Assembly: GCA_905221605.1 (NCBI GenBank)
Contig: CAJNDS010002305.1
Location: forward strand, 62,001 to 126,000
Reading direction: 5' to 3'
Source: Symbiodinium natans
Lineage: Eukaryota > Sar > Dinophyceae > Suessiales > Symbiodiniaceae
DNA length: 64,000 bases
Each line of letters begins with the position of its first letter. The first letter of the stretch is position 1. Shown piece after piece: positions 26,720-37,849 of the stretch. Position numbers and translations under genes: made by a program. The notes under the pieces were generated by a model. It worked only from the letters and a program-made list of their open reading frames with translations. It did not search any database and was not told where the DNA came from.

Positions 26720-26965
26720 AAGAAGGCCCTCCCTGGAACCTTGCGAAGAAGGCCCAGTTAGTGGGCCTCTCAAACTGCTTAACTGGGCCTTCTTCGCGAC
26801 GTTTAGGCAGCAGTTTGAGAGGCCCAATAACTGGGCCTTTTTCGCGAGGTTCCAGGGAGCAGTTTAAGCGGCCTAATAACTGGGCTTGCTCCGCACGGGT
26901 TGCAGGGAGCAGTTTAAGAGGCCGAGCACCCTTCTTCGCGACGTTTAGGCTCGCGTCTCAAACCC
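26720..26965. repeat. diverged repeat related to the 23.4 kb minisatellite, with inverted ends
   Basis: Three to four copies of CAGTTT(A/G)AGAGGCC..AACTGGGC separated by CTTCTTCGCGACGTT. Its left part is the reverse complement of its right part (GACGCGAGCCCAAACGTCGC at 26699 and TTCGCGACGTTTAGGCTCGC near 26935), so it forms a long inverted structure. Confidence 0.65.
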
Positions 26966-27239
26966 CCCCTTCAAGCCCCCCTTGAAGCCTCCCTTTGAAG
27001 CTTCCCTTTAAGCCCCCCTAGCCTCCACTAGAAAACATGGGGTTTTCGGCTTAGCCCCTTGCCACACGCACTCGAGATGGGAGGCGTCGGGTACTTGCAG
27101 GCCGAAGCCGCTTCCCCTAGCCTCCCGCTACAAGACATGGGGTTCTTGGCCGAGCCCCGTGCCACAAGTAAAAAACATATTCAAGCCAAAAACATGCTAC
27201 TCTACTAAAATGCGCGGGCAAGCATACGAGCATCAGACA

Positions 27240-28290
27240 TTCGATTGCGTCGTAAAAAGTCCCCACTCCTCTGATTTTCGAACAATGAAATACAAAAACA
27301 AAACAAGATTTGAGGGGGGTGGAATTTAGACTAAAGTCCCTTCTCTCTTCTCCCCTTCCTCCCACTTCACAGCAGGCAAAATGGGGGGGGGCTGCGCCGC
27401 CCCCAACCCCCCCGCTGAAACCAGGAAGGTGGATACACCAGTTCTGTACTTCTCTGACGTGCAACTGGGGGGGGCTGCGCCCCCCCCAACCCCCCGCTCT
27501 CTACTTCTAGAAACAAAAGCACTCTCGTCTCTACTCCTCTGATCTTCGAATAATGAAATACAAAAAACAAAAGAAAGATTCGAGGGGGGTAGAATTTAAA
27601 ATAAATTTCCTTCTCCCTTCTCCTCTGAGTTTTCGAAGAATGAAATACGAGAAGCAAAAGAAGATTCGAGGGGGGTGGAATTTAGAATAAATTCCCTTCT
27701 CTCTCCTCCTCTGATTTCTCGAACAATGAAATACAAAAACAAAAAAAAGATTCGAGGGGGGTGGAATTTAGAATACATTCCCTTCTCTTCTCCCTTCCTC
27801 CCACTACTCCTCTGATTTTTCGAATAAAGAAATACAAAAAACAAAACAAGATTCGAGAGGGGTGGAATTTAGAATAAATCCCTTCTCTCTTCTCCTCTGA
27901 TTTCCCGAAAGATGAAATACAAAAAACAAAAAAAGATTCGAAGGGAGGTGGAATTTAGAATACATTCCCCTCTCTTCTCTCTTCCTTCCACTCCACATTC
28001 TCTCTTCTAGATTTCGAGGGGGGTAGAATTTAAAATAAATTCCCTTCTCCCTTCTCCTCTGAGTTTTGGAAGAATGAAATACGAAAAGCAAAAGAAGATT
28101 TCTTCTCCTCTAATTTCTCGAAAAATGAAATACAAAAAACAAAAAAGATTCGAGGGTGGAATTTAGAATACATTCCCTTCTCTCTCTTCCTTCCTTCCAC
28201 TCTACATTCTCTCTTCTCCCTTCCTCCAACTGCCTCGTCTCGAAATAATTTAAAATAAAATCCCTTCTCTATTCTTCCTCAAAGTAAATA
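27240..28290. repeat. minisatellite, about 85-base unit (AATGAAATACAAAAAAC family)
   Basis: About 10 copies of a unit with CTCCTCTGATTTTCGAA, AATGAAATACAAAAAACAAA, AAGATTCGAGGGGGGTGG and AATTTAGAATAAATTCCCTT. Interrupted at 27370-27510 by G/C-homopolymer-rich sequence. Confidence 0.85.
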
Positions 28291-28424
28291 TTGAACTTAA
28301 GTTCAACCCAGGGTTTGCAAGAGAAGAGTGGGGGGCTTCCAGGGGCTTAAGGGCTTGAAGGGCTTGAAGGAAGCTTGGAGCTTGAGAGATTGAAAGGGGC
28401 TTTAAGGGACCTGAAGGGAGGCTT

Positions 28425-28755
28425 GAAGGGTCAACCAAAATGGAACAAAAAGGACACTGCCAGCAATCGATTTCAACGCAACGTGGAAGCACCGTTGAAA
28501 AATGAAAAACAGAAAAATGCAATGATTTTCCTTGTTTCTTTTCAAGCTTCACAGAGTGGAATTTGGATGATTTATGTGTCTTTTTTCGGAACCGTTCCCT
28601 TGAAGCCTCCCTTAAAGTCCCCCTTGAAGCCCCCTTGAAGCTCCCAAACCCTAAACCCTAAGGGAGCTTGAAGGGTTGACCAAAATGGAACAAAAAGAAC
28701 ACTGATCGATTTTCAACGCAACGTGGAAGTACCGTTGAAAAATGAAAGATTCAAA
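28425..28755. repeat. direct duplication of an 80-base segment
   Basis: The segment containing GGTCAACCAAAATGGAACAA and ACGCAACGTGGAAGCACCG at about 28430-28510 recurs nearly identically at about 28675-28750. A CCCTAAA dimer lies between at 28647-28661. Confidence 0.8.
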
Positions 28756-28784
28756 GAAGGCTTGAAGGGTCAACCAAAAATGAA

Positions 28785-29075
28785 ACAAAACGGGTCCCCC
28801 TTGAAGCCCCCTTAAAGCCCCCCCCTTGAAGCCCCCTTGAAGCCCTCCTTGAAGCCCCCCTTGAAGCCCCCCTTGAAGCTCCCCTTCAAGCCCCCTTCAA
28901 GCCCCCCTTCAAGCCCCCCTTGAAGCCCCCCCCCTTTGAAGCCCCCCTTGAAGGTCCCCCCTTCAAGCCCCCTTCGACGAAGGTCGAAGCCCCCTTCGGG
29001 CCCCCTTCAAGGGGGACCCTTCAAGGGGGACCCCCTTGAAGCCCCCCTTGAAGACCCCCTTCGCTGAAGGGGGAA
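28785..29075. repeat. C-rich (CCCCCCTTGAAG)n low-complexity block
   Basis: Reverse orientation of the 26330-26700 motif, over 15 units, ending in a small CCCCTTCAAGGGGG palindrome near 29000-29030. Together the two blocks form a distant inverted pair. Confidence 0.85.
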
Positions 29076-29589
29076 GGGCCCATTCAGGGGCATGCAGAAA
29101 CGCTGTATTGATGACGATTGGGAGGTTGAGACGCGCATCGGCGGCACGCAGAAGCTGGATGGCTTTTTTGCCAGCTTCCGCCGAGACGAAGCAAGCTGAT
29201 GCTTTGGAGCAGGGCCTCCATCATCGCGTTCGTCCTTCAGTGTAAGTTTTGAATGTGCGGCAGCGACATGTTTCAAGTCGTCGGCTCACTTCGAAAGAAG
29301 GAGCGTGACGACCCTGGGCGTGCTTCTTGGTCAACGCTGGCCGAATATTTGAAAGTTGCAGAGCAGTGCGAGCAGCCCAAAAAGCGGCTTGCTCCTGATG
29401 CTGGGGTGGGATTGTTGGATGATGTCTCGATGTGTGCTTGCGAGTTTAAAGCTTGGAGGCTTCGGGGTTCAGTTTTGGGGTTCGGTGTTGACGTGGGGTA
29501 TTTGGCGAGGTGGGTTTCTGCAACCAATGAAGCTGTAGGGTGCTGCTATACTTGCTTCTGGAGACCTCACGCGGATCCCTTTATTATTT

Positions 29590-29785
29590 ATTTGCGCGGC
29601 GCCTCAAGCGGTAGCACTTCTCCGGGCGCTGCGCCTATATTGCCGCGGCGTCTCCAGCGGCGACCGTTTTCGTTGGTTTCTGGCCGAGCTATGCGCCTCA
29701 GGGGGCGCCGCCTGCGGCGGCGCCCCGAAGGGGCGCTACTTCTCAAGCGGTTACCGCGCCGCTCCACGCGCCGCGCCCGGCACAA
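29590..29785. repeat. GC-rich patch with nested palindromes
   Basis: Contains GGCGCCGCCTGCGGCGGCGCC at 29703-29724 followed by CCCGAAGGGGCGC, plus GCCGCGGCG and GCGCGGCGCC motifs. Frames through it are Arg-rich and unlikely to be coding. Confidence 0.75.
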
Positions 29786-29799
29786 AGTACATCAATAAT

Positions 29800-31430
29800 G
29801 TTGAGGTGAAGCTGTTTTTTCCTGCAAAAAAAGTGGCTCTGCCCAGGGATCCTCTTGACACGTCTTCCTTAATGGCATTAACTCTTCTCCGGCCTTAAGG
29901 GATCTTAAACCTCAGAAAGACAAGCAAAACCAAAGAAGATGTTGCTTTAGGCAAGACAGCAGAATTTTATCCAGAAACGGGTTACAAATGCCTATGACCA
30001 ATGCTTGTCAAGAAGTCGGTGGGTCTCCGCGAAAAGTCTTAAACTTGCTCAGAGCTTGTTAGAAATTGCTGGTTCTTTAATGTGGCCAAGACCTCCGGTC
30101 TTTCTAAGACAAGGTTAAGCAGTCGGTGCAACTAAGAACAGCCAACAAAGTTTTTTTGTGTGCGTGTGCGCCCAGCTTTGAACAGCTGCAAGCCCGAGCA
30201 GACTCTACTTTGTGTTCTGAACCGAAGGTGCTTGAGGACCTAACAGTAACAGAATCGGCTTCCACATGCAGTGGACAGAGGTGCCGGGCGAAGGACAGCT
30301 AGACAGCATGCTTCAGAAGATTTTTCAGCAAAACGTAATTCAATTTCTTGCCAGGCGTAGCGTTTAACATGGTAAAACTCCAAAACCCTAAACCCTAAAC
30401 CCTAAAACCCTAAACCCTAAACCCTAAACTCTAAACCCTAAAACCCTAAAACCTAAACCCTAAAACCCTAAACCCTCAACCCTAAAGTCTAACAATAATG
30501 TCCAACCATGTTAAATGCCGCCTCCGCCAATTTCTTAAAGAGAAAGAGTTCTTCAAAACTGGAGAAAGGTTTTGCTGGGTTTCTTCGCAAGTCCTGCAAG
30601 CTGCTTTCTCCTCCTTGCTAAACACAATATTGGTTGAAGATGCAAACAAGTTTTTAGCGTGAAAAAGAACACCAGGGCAATAACTCAAATTAAAGACTGT
30701 TTCCATGTTTGAAGCTTAGCACACCGTTTTGCAGCATAAAGTGCTGGAGTTCTACAGCAGAAGCAAGGGAAACCAAGAAGTGGAGGGTTCCGGCAAGCAT
30801 TAAGAACATCTGCAGAAAAAATGTCCGACGAACAGAGAACAAGACTTGTCGATAATTGGCAGAATGTCTGTCTTGGCAAGCACACCTCAAAGCTCGTTGG
30901 TGGCGCCTGAACTTAGCAGCTTCTCCAAATCAAGAGCTCCGTTTCTTGCTAAACACCCGTGCAAGAAAGACAAAGTTTCCTGGAAGACGACAAAATGATA
31001 AGCGCAACAGCTTGGTTTTTTATACATCTTTCACATGGAAGGCGAAGCTTGCCCAACCTTGCAAGGCTTAGAAGCAGCAGAGGTAGACAGCTGTAGTGCA
31101 TATTTTGTTATGTTCTTGGTTTCCACAAAAAGACTTTCTTTCAAGTCCGGCTTTGGCTGGAAGTTCACCATAAGGCGAAGCACTTTTGTCTGCTTTCTTT
31201 TAAAGAGCCCAAGCCCAAGACCAAAATGGATCTTGGAGCACACGAAAACCCTGGCCAGTCGGTTCCTGCAACTTAACAATCTTACCTTGCAACCTGCAAG
31301 TACAGCTTTTAAAGACGTTCTGGAAAACCTTGTAAAGGGCAGTCTCTTCCACTAAAAGGCCTGTGTCAACAAAGTTCTAGAAAGTTTGTAAAGCTTCAGC
31401 TGCCAGGCGGAAAATAGTAAAGAAGCAGCA
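29800..31430. other. no convincing gene outside the CCCTAAA array
   Basis: Scattered frames on both strands (plus 31035-31355, 106 codons; minus 31031-31279). Neither strand is clearly preferred and no conserved motif is visible. Confidence 0.35.
30383..30486. repeat. interstitial CCCTAAA array
   Basis: About 14 heptamers with several CCCTAAAA octamers. Confidence 0.95.
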
Positions 31431-31586
31431 GTTGTGGAAATTGCTTGCAGCAGTGCCAAATTGCAGTTTTGTGCTGCAAAATGTGGCCAGTTATGTGCCT
31501 GGAAGAGAACTTGGCCTCTTGTCCTTGCAGGCTATTTTGTAGTCGGAACTTTTTCCGGACCTCTTTATCCCGACCCAAACTGTGCC

Positions 31587-32510
31587 ATGGCGGCTTCCAA
31601 GCACCCGAAGAAGATGGCAAGCAGCAAGAAAGCCACAAAGCTTCAGATGCAAGAGCAGAAGAGGAAACAGCAAGAGTAGAAGCTGACAGACCAAGGCGGC
31701 CGGCTAAGAAAAAGATGCAGCATTTCATTACGACGCCAACAGCCACAAAGTGGACAGAGACTACATTGTGAAGATGCTGGAGGCGAATTCCAGTTGGGTG
31801 GCAAAGCTTGCTTCTGTCATTAGGCAAGGGGGCATGAAGATCCTCATGGAGATGTAGCAGAACGACTAGGAGCAGGCGGCAGGCCTGGACTTTGGTGCGA
31901 AGTGGAAGGGCAGGAATGTGAAGACCTTGATGGCCATGTCACGGCAAGTCATGGAAAACTGATTATGGCGACCTTGAAAGAGAATACCGTGTGGCCCACA
32001 GACAAGACAGACTTGTGGTGGCAAGCCGCATTCCGGTACCAGATGCACTGCACCGACGACACACCCTTGCCCTATAACAAGATGAACCGGTACATTATGG
32101 TCATGGAAGAATATGCAAGAATGAGGGTGACGGCCATTGGCAACAGGCTGGAGGGTTTGAAAAAGAAGTTCAAGACCCTGACCTTGCAGGACTTTGAGAT
32201 CTACCACATTTGTGACCCAGCGACGAATGCCGAGTTCGGAGATAAAAAGGATAATTCCTGTGTGCTAAAGAACTTGCTTACGAACGAGGAGTACAAGTTG
32301 CCGGCCTTGAAAAAGCACCAGGCACCAGGGTGCCTGGACGCTGCAGAATGCCAATGATCCTGACACATTTATCACAGCAAAAGACTGTCCTCTGCAATTC
32401 AGGGCTGTGGATTACTTCCCTTGCCCAAGGCAAGCGAGAAGTGGGGGGTGGCCAAGGCACAATTGGCAGAAGAGTAGATCCGTTACCAAAGTTCCTACTT
32501 AGAAGCTCTC
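31587..32510 (+). pseudogene. frame-broken, intronless copy of an unknown gene
   Basis: An ATG at 31587 opens a Lys-rich N-terminus (MAASKHPKKMASSKKATKLQ). Continuous protein-like sequence follows but changes frame: FHYDANSHKVDRDYIVKMLE and WVAKLASVIRQGGMKILMEM, in-frame stop; then GLDFGAKWKGRNVKTLMAMS, stop; another frame gives KENTVWPTDKTDLWWQAAFR with NRLEGLKKKFKTLTLQDFEI; another shift gives NANDPDTFITAKDCPLQFRA. There are no splice-site-like junctions at the breaks, unlike the other genes here. It therefore looks like a decayed retrocopy or mobile-element protein. Family unknown. Confidence 0.5.
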
Positions 32511-33747
32511 AGATCAAGAACTTCTGTCTGTTGCTTCAGGGTGCGGAGTAGGGAAAAACTGCCAGAAGCGGAAGCCTGGTCAAGAGGTAGACTTCTTTTG
32601 TTTTCACTTCACGAAATTTCGCAAGGGGTTCGCGCGTAGCAGCTGGAACAAAAGGTTCGCCTGAAGTCACATGTTTGCAGTAGAACCTTGAAGCAGTGTG
32701 CTTCTTTGAAAACCTTCAGACCCAGAGTTACTGCAAATCTTCTTGGTTAACGAATTGCCCAGCAAAGCAAGACTGATTCTGGTCGACGACTCATACTCGT
32801 CTGCAAGGCTCAGTGAACGGTTGACTGAAGCCTCAGGCCTTTTTTGTTTTGGGGATTTAATCCAAGCACCACATTGAGTGGCACATCGTATCTGCTCTTA
32901 GTACCTCGCGAGACCTCGCTTTGTCAGCAAGGAATGCCAGGGAAAAACGATCAAAGCATTACTGAGCAAAAAGGCTTTGCTCAGCCTGTTCAGAGATTTC
33001 ATCCTCTTGCAAAAACAACAAGATCGTAAAGTGCGAAGCCTCAGAGATGCAAGTGTGCCTCGTGGGGACTTGGAAAAGGCCCCATGAGGCACGCGAAAAG
33101 CTTGGGGGTCAGTGGGAGGGAAACAGGGGACCTGCTACCGGGGCCCCTGTTCCAAGCTAACGAAAGTCTCCCCAGTGAGGAATTGCTTAATCAGCATTTT
33201 CTCTCATGGCAGTGATTCGGAAGCATCAGCAGCCATTGCACGACACATGTTGTTCACTGTTTGTTAATCTCCCGTTTGCAAGTTATGCTGGTAGACATGT
33301 CATGTGGCGAAAACTGCTTCGCCGTCTTCGAATTTGTTGCCAAGATGAGGAAGACAGAGTCGCTATTTGCCTAAAGTCTCCAATCGACAAGGTCAAGGGA
33401 GCCCGCTTGCAGAGCTGCAAAGGCAAGCTCGAGTCAAAGTCACATGAGGATCGCTTTCGGTGAAAAACTTGCAGCGAGAAACATCCCTCGCTTGCATGCT
33501 CGGGCCTTTTTTCGGGCAATGTGAGGCAAACATATGGGCAAGTGAGCAGTTCGCACAGATGAAGAGACTTCACTGACACGTCTTCATCCGAAACACTCGA
33601 GCCCCAAGTTTGAGTAGATGCGAAAACGCTGAACTTGTGATGAATGTTTTTTCGCCCAGATCATAGCAGCTCATTTGTTTTTAAAATTCTGCTTTAGGAG
33701 AATAAAACAAATGTACCATGCAGTAAAAACATATCATAGCCAAGGAA

Positions 33748-34845
33748 CTAAAGACAACAAAGCAAGGAAGCAAATGCTTCATCCTTGCAGATGAAGTGGT
33801 CAGTACCAAACTTCCTTCCTGCCTTCCTGTAGCGAAGTGTTTCCCCTTCTCTCAAAGCCTTCCGTGCCCAAACAACAAAACGGGCAACTGGCAACACACA
33901 AAACCAGGGCAGAAATCTGGGGGACCGCGCGTTCTCTGGGACGGGGCTTGTTGGCAACACCGATGTGACGTGGACAGCAGTCCTGTTCGGGAAAAGGAGG
34001 AGACACCAAGCAGGGCAGCCAAGTGCCCGTCTGCCCCCCACATGGTGTCGCTCAAGCGAATTATGAAGCTCGGGCCAACTGCCAGGGCGAAGGTGGCAAC
34101 GCGGGTTCCTCGTCGAATGGATGTGCCTGGATGAGCAGGGCTTTGGGATTCCAGGCGGCGTGGGACTGGCGAGGAGTCCAGAGGACCATTCCATTGAGTA
34201 GCGCGGTGTCTTGCTGAGCCACGCACCAGCGATAGCCTGACCGGCGTCATCGCGATCCTCATGTTCCGCCAGGCTTGGCGGGACCAGCTGACCTCTAAAG
34301 AGGTGGACGAGGGACTCTGGCAGAAGGTGGCGCCACTTGTTGCTCCAATGGCCCTGCACTAAATCAAGCATGAAGCCAGGCACCTCAGGCACCCAAGCTG
34401 CCGGGCGTACTTTTTCAATAAGCGCGTCATCTATCGGGACCCCCAGCGCCGCTGGGGCACGCTCTTTCGGAAGATGCAGAAGGGCATCCCAAAGGGGGGT
34501 CATGGCACCCCTAGGAAGGACGCCGAAAATTTCTAGGCACGGCTGCGGCTCAACATGAAGAAGCGACTGGACCTGGTGGTCGTTAAGCATCAACGCCGCA
34601 TGGAGGTTTTGTGGCTTCATAGCCTTGAAACACTTCTGGGCGGCGGCAACCCTTGACTGGCCTGACGTTGTCAACTGGCCATATTGCATTCCGTAGGGTT
34701 CTCCCCCTTCAGTGTTTGGTGAAAGACGATCAGTGCCAATCCCCACAGACACTGGTGCAGATGTACTTGAGGTGGATAGACTCCTCAGGCGAGTCTGGCA
34801 CAGGGCCAACGCTCCGTCCGTTTCCGACTGGACTAACCTGGTCAC
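33748..34845 (-). CDS. hypothetical open frame, possibly a decayed coding sequence
   Basis: 365 codons open on the minus strand. The first half looks protein-like (GIGTDRLSPNTEGGEPYGMQ, HAALMLNDHQVQSLLHVEPQ, PIDDALIEKVRPAAWVPEVP). After about 34200 the composition becomes Pro/Arg/His-rich and a second frame looks as good, suggesting a frameshift or intron. No catalytic motif (reverse transcriptase, integrase or other) was recognised. Confidence 0.35.
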   Translation of the reverse strand: MTRLVQSETDGALALCQTRLRSLSTSSTSAPVSVGIGTDRLSPNTEGGEPYGMQYGQLTTSGQSRVAAAQKCFKAMKPQNLHAALMLNDHQVQSLLHVEPQPCLEIFGVLPRGAMTPLWDALLHLPKERAPAALGVPIDDALIEKVRPAAWVPEVPGFMLDLVQGHWSNKWRHLLPESLVHLFRGQLVPPSLAEHEDRDDAGQAIAGAWLSKTPRYSMEWSSGLLASPTPPGIPKPCSSRHIHSTRNPRCHLRPGSWPELHNSLERHHVGGRRALGCPAWCLLLFPNRTAVHVTSVLPTSPVPENARSPRFLPWFCVLPVARFVVWARKALREGETLRYRKAGRKFGTDHFICKDEAFASLLCCL

Positions 34846-35433
34846 TCTTCAGAAATCGACCTGCGCCTGACTTTCTTCTTCCCCAGTGTGAAGGATCCTT
34901 GTTACCTCGACGCCTTCCGAGGTGCCGCCCCTTTTGGCCGCATCGCGAATGGGATGCGCGCACGGCTGGGTGGGCGGCGTTGCAGGGAATGCAGTCGGGA
35001 CGGCGCCCGCGCAAACAGTTCCTCAATGCTCCCGTGGAGACGCAACGATCCAGAAGACGCTCAGGCCAAGATTGAAAGCATGGCTAGTCCCTGGGAAGAC
35101 CAGACAGGACCTGCATGAGCCAAGGGAGCCTGCATCCTCCTTTGCACTTCAACCCAGGGTCCTACCCCGAGCATCTTGCAGTCTCAAGGCAGGGATGCGT
35201 GGATGGAGTTGTTTGGCTCCTCTGTTTGCGTCTGCAAAATGGTAAGAGTCGTCCGACACCCTCGCTAGCCGCTAGCTCTCACAGGAGCTGAAAGCGAGAC
35301 ACGAGCCAATGTCTGCGCTTGCCTGAATAAGCATGCAAGTGACACTGTGCAGCCCACAGGGCGTGTGAAAAGTGCGATGACACTGACAATCGAGAGGAAA
35401 TGAGTCCTCCACAAATACTGGTGCTCTGAGCTG

Positions 35434-35805
35434 TTAACATCTCAGTCGGCGCTTGCGAGAAGGTACGTCTTCGGACACTGATGTAGCCCCCCTCTCCCTG
35501 GGAGAGGGGGTCTTTTGCTTTGCCTTCAGTGTGCGCTTCTTTCCCGCTGGCAATTGCGTCTCCAGGTCGCAATTTGTAGTTTCCACCTCACACGCTGTCT
35601 TCAGATGCATGATCCACCCTTGAGGTAGCCCTGGTTTTGGACAGAGCGCTCCCTTTGCTGTCCTTGGATGATTATGCCATTTGCCAGCCTTTTTGCTTGC
35701 ATGCCTCTGCTCATTTGCACCCGCCGTGAATTCGCCCCCGAGCTTAGGGAACTGTACGCCTTTTTTACTGAGCAGTCTTTGCATGGCCCGTGATGCACCT
35801 GCCAT
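35434..35805 (-). CDS. hypothetical basic protein fragment
   Basis: 123-codon minus frame starting MAGASRAMQRLLSKKGVQFP, rich in Lys/Arg and ending in a basic SRKRRLRC tail that resembles a nuclear localisation segment. Same strand as, and upstream of, the 33.7-34.8 kb frame; they may belong together. No family recognised. Confidence 0.3.
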   Translation of the reverse strand: MAGASRAMQRLLSKKGVQFPKLGGEFTAGANEQRHASKKAGKWHNHPRTAKGALCPKPGLPQGWIMHLKTACEVETTNCDLETQLPAGKKRTLKAKQKTPSPRERGATSVSEDVPSRKRRLRC

Positions 35806-36027
35806 TGGGTGCCGGAGTTCCCTACTTCGTCTTCGTCGTGAGAGGGGCCTGTTTCACCCTTAGGATTAGGACGGCTTTTGTTTTGTCGTTGTTTGGGTTG
35901 TTTCGTGTTGTTTGGCGGTGTGATCTTCTGCCGTTGGTCTTTGCTCTAGCTATGTTTCACTGACTCAACCCACAAGACCGGCCTACTGAGCTGCTGACGT
36001 AGTAAAGAGGCGCCCATTTCAAAAAAC

Positions 36028-36470
36028 AAAGAGAGTTGAGGGTTTAGAGTTCAGAGTTTTGGGGCTCGGGTTTTTTGGGGGATTTTCGGGTTTGGGTTTG
36101 GGTTTTTTGGGTTTCGGGTTTTGGGTTTCGGGATGTTTTAGAGTTTCAGAGCTTAGAGTTTGTTAGAGTTTTTTTTGGGTTTAGGGATCAGGGTTTTTTG
36201 GGGCTTTCAGGCTGAGGGTTTTTTTGGGGTTAGGGCTGAGGGTTTTTAGGGTATATGGTTTTTTAGGAGATAGAGCTGGGGTTTCAGGGTTTAGGGTTTG
36301 TTTTTTTTGGGGTTTAGGGTTTAGGTTTTTAGGTTTAGGGTTTAGGCGGTTTTTGGGGCGGAGGGTTTAGGGCTTTTTGGGGTTTAGGGTTTGGGTTTTT
36401 AGGGTTTAGGGCTTCGTGGGTTTTAGGGTTGGATTTTTTGGGGTTTAGGTTAAGAGGCTTGAGGGTTTGG
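36028..36470. repeat. degenerate telomere-like tract
   Basis: About 440 bases of TTTAGGG-derived sequence broken by expanded T runs (GGGTTTTTTGGGG, GGGTTTTTAGGG). It looks like an old interstitial array decaying by slippage. Confidence 0.8.
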
Positions 36471-37334
36471 GCATAGGGACCTATCTTAAAACGATTGAGG
36501 TCTATCGCACGCATAGGGGTCTGCGCCAGAGCACCCCCCTCTCTGCCTGTGCATAGGCCCCTGTCCTACTTATGAGAGGTGTCCGTCTCGTTTTATCCTA
36601 TCCTCTTCAGGGTAGACGGGTAGGGGTAGGGTCTATGCCTTTTCCGGTAAACCCCGATAATATAGGCACCTATCCTAAAACAGATAAACGGCTACTTGGG
36701 GGGGACCATACTCGTGCAAGCTTCCTTCAAAGCACACGAGTTTTATTGAAGTTCTTGAAGCCCATCATGCGAGCATTGTGTTTGCAAATGGCGGGGTGGG
36801 GGGCCGCCAGCCCCCCCCCATTTTGTCAAGCCGTGCAAGCTTGTTTCAAAGCAGACGAGCCTTTTTGAGCATTGTGCTTGCAAATGGGCGCAGGCCTTCT
36901 TAATCCTGCCCAGTTCTGAAAATATGGTGAAAATAGTGTCTAAGTAGAGGTCTTCCCGTGAGAATGCAGCGAAAACACAAGTTTTTCCAATCGAAATATG
37001 GTGAAAACAAGGATTTTCGTATTTTCTTATTTAGACTTATTAATGAAATATCGAGAAAACAAGATCTTCCTTTAGAGAAAAGAAAGGCTTTCCTATCAAA
37101 TTATAGGGAAACCCTTTGTTTTCCAACAGAAAATTGGAGACAATAGAGGTTTTCCGCTGGACTCGTAAGGAGCCCCCATCCGCTCCCTCCCAAAAACAAC
37201 CCAAAAACAATACCAAAAACAAATCTCCACCCATGTGCTCTACGACAACTTCACTGAGTTCTTTGGCGTCCTGCTTTTTGTTTTGCGGTGCCGGTGCGGG
37301 CCTCTTCGGCGAAGCTCCATGGGAGTTAGCGTGA

Positions 37335-37649
37335 GAAGCTGTGCTTTTATACCACGAAGGCGTGGAAGCCGACCACAACTTCACAGCGGCCAGCAGTGCA
37401 AAAATGGTCGATGCCGTCCCGCAAGTCGTTCTGCATCGCGTGAAACGAAGGTGATAACATGTTTGATAGCATGTTTCTGTCTCTCTCTCCCCCCCAGCCT
37501 CACGAAAATCACAAGCTTCCACGGTCACGGGGAGTGTGCAGCGAAAGAAGTCTGTAATTGCCGTGCAAGAACGGGGCGCCTTCAAAACAATTTCAGCCGA
37601 GAAAGAAAAGCCAAGGGCATGTCCGGCAAGTGGCACGGCGAGCAATTAG
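37335..37649 (+). CDS. 3' part of an unrecognised plus-strand gene, two exons
   Basis: Exon about 37335-37450 reads AVLLYHEGVEADHNFTAASS and KMVDAVPQVVLHRVKR. After a 46-base intron with a strong pyrimidine tract, the last exon (from about 37497) reads SRKSQASTVTGSVQRKKSVI and RGAFKTISAEKEKPRACPAS, stopping with TAG at 37647-37649. An in-frame TGA at 37331-37333 means an upstream intron must end near 37335. No family recognised. Confidence 0.45.
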
Positions 37650-37849
37650 CCCGTGCAGCTGCGTTGCATTGTGCAACTGCGTTAGGTGCTAAGCAAATGA
37701 GGTTTAATGTTGGGACTCAGCTCGCCGGCGTCATGAAACGAATGTCGTACACTGACTTCAACATTATTTCAAAGCCAGAAGCGAAAGCAAATCAACGATG
37801 CGTTCACGTTGCGCTTGCAATTTCTTGAATGTTAATGGGTCCCGAGGCA

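Noticed and set aside
33748-35805. Retrotransposon polyprotein
   Set aside because: No reverse transcriptase, integrase, protease or zinc-knuckle motif could be found in either minus-strand frame.
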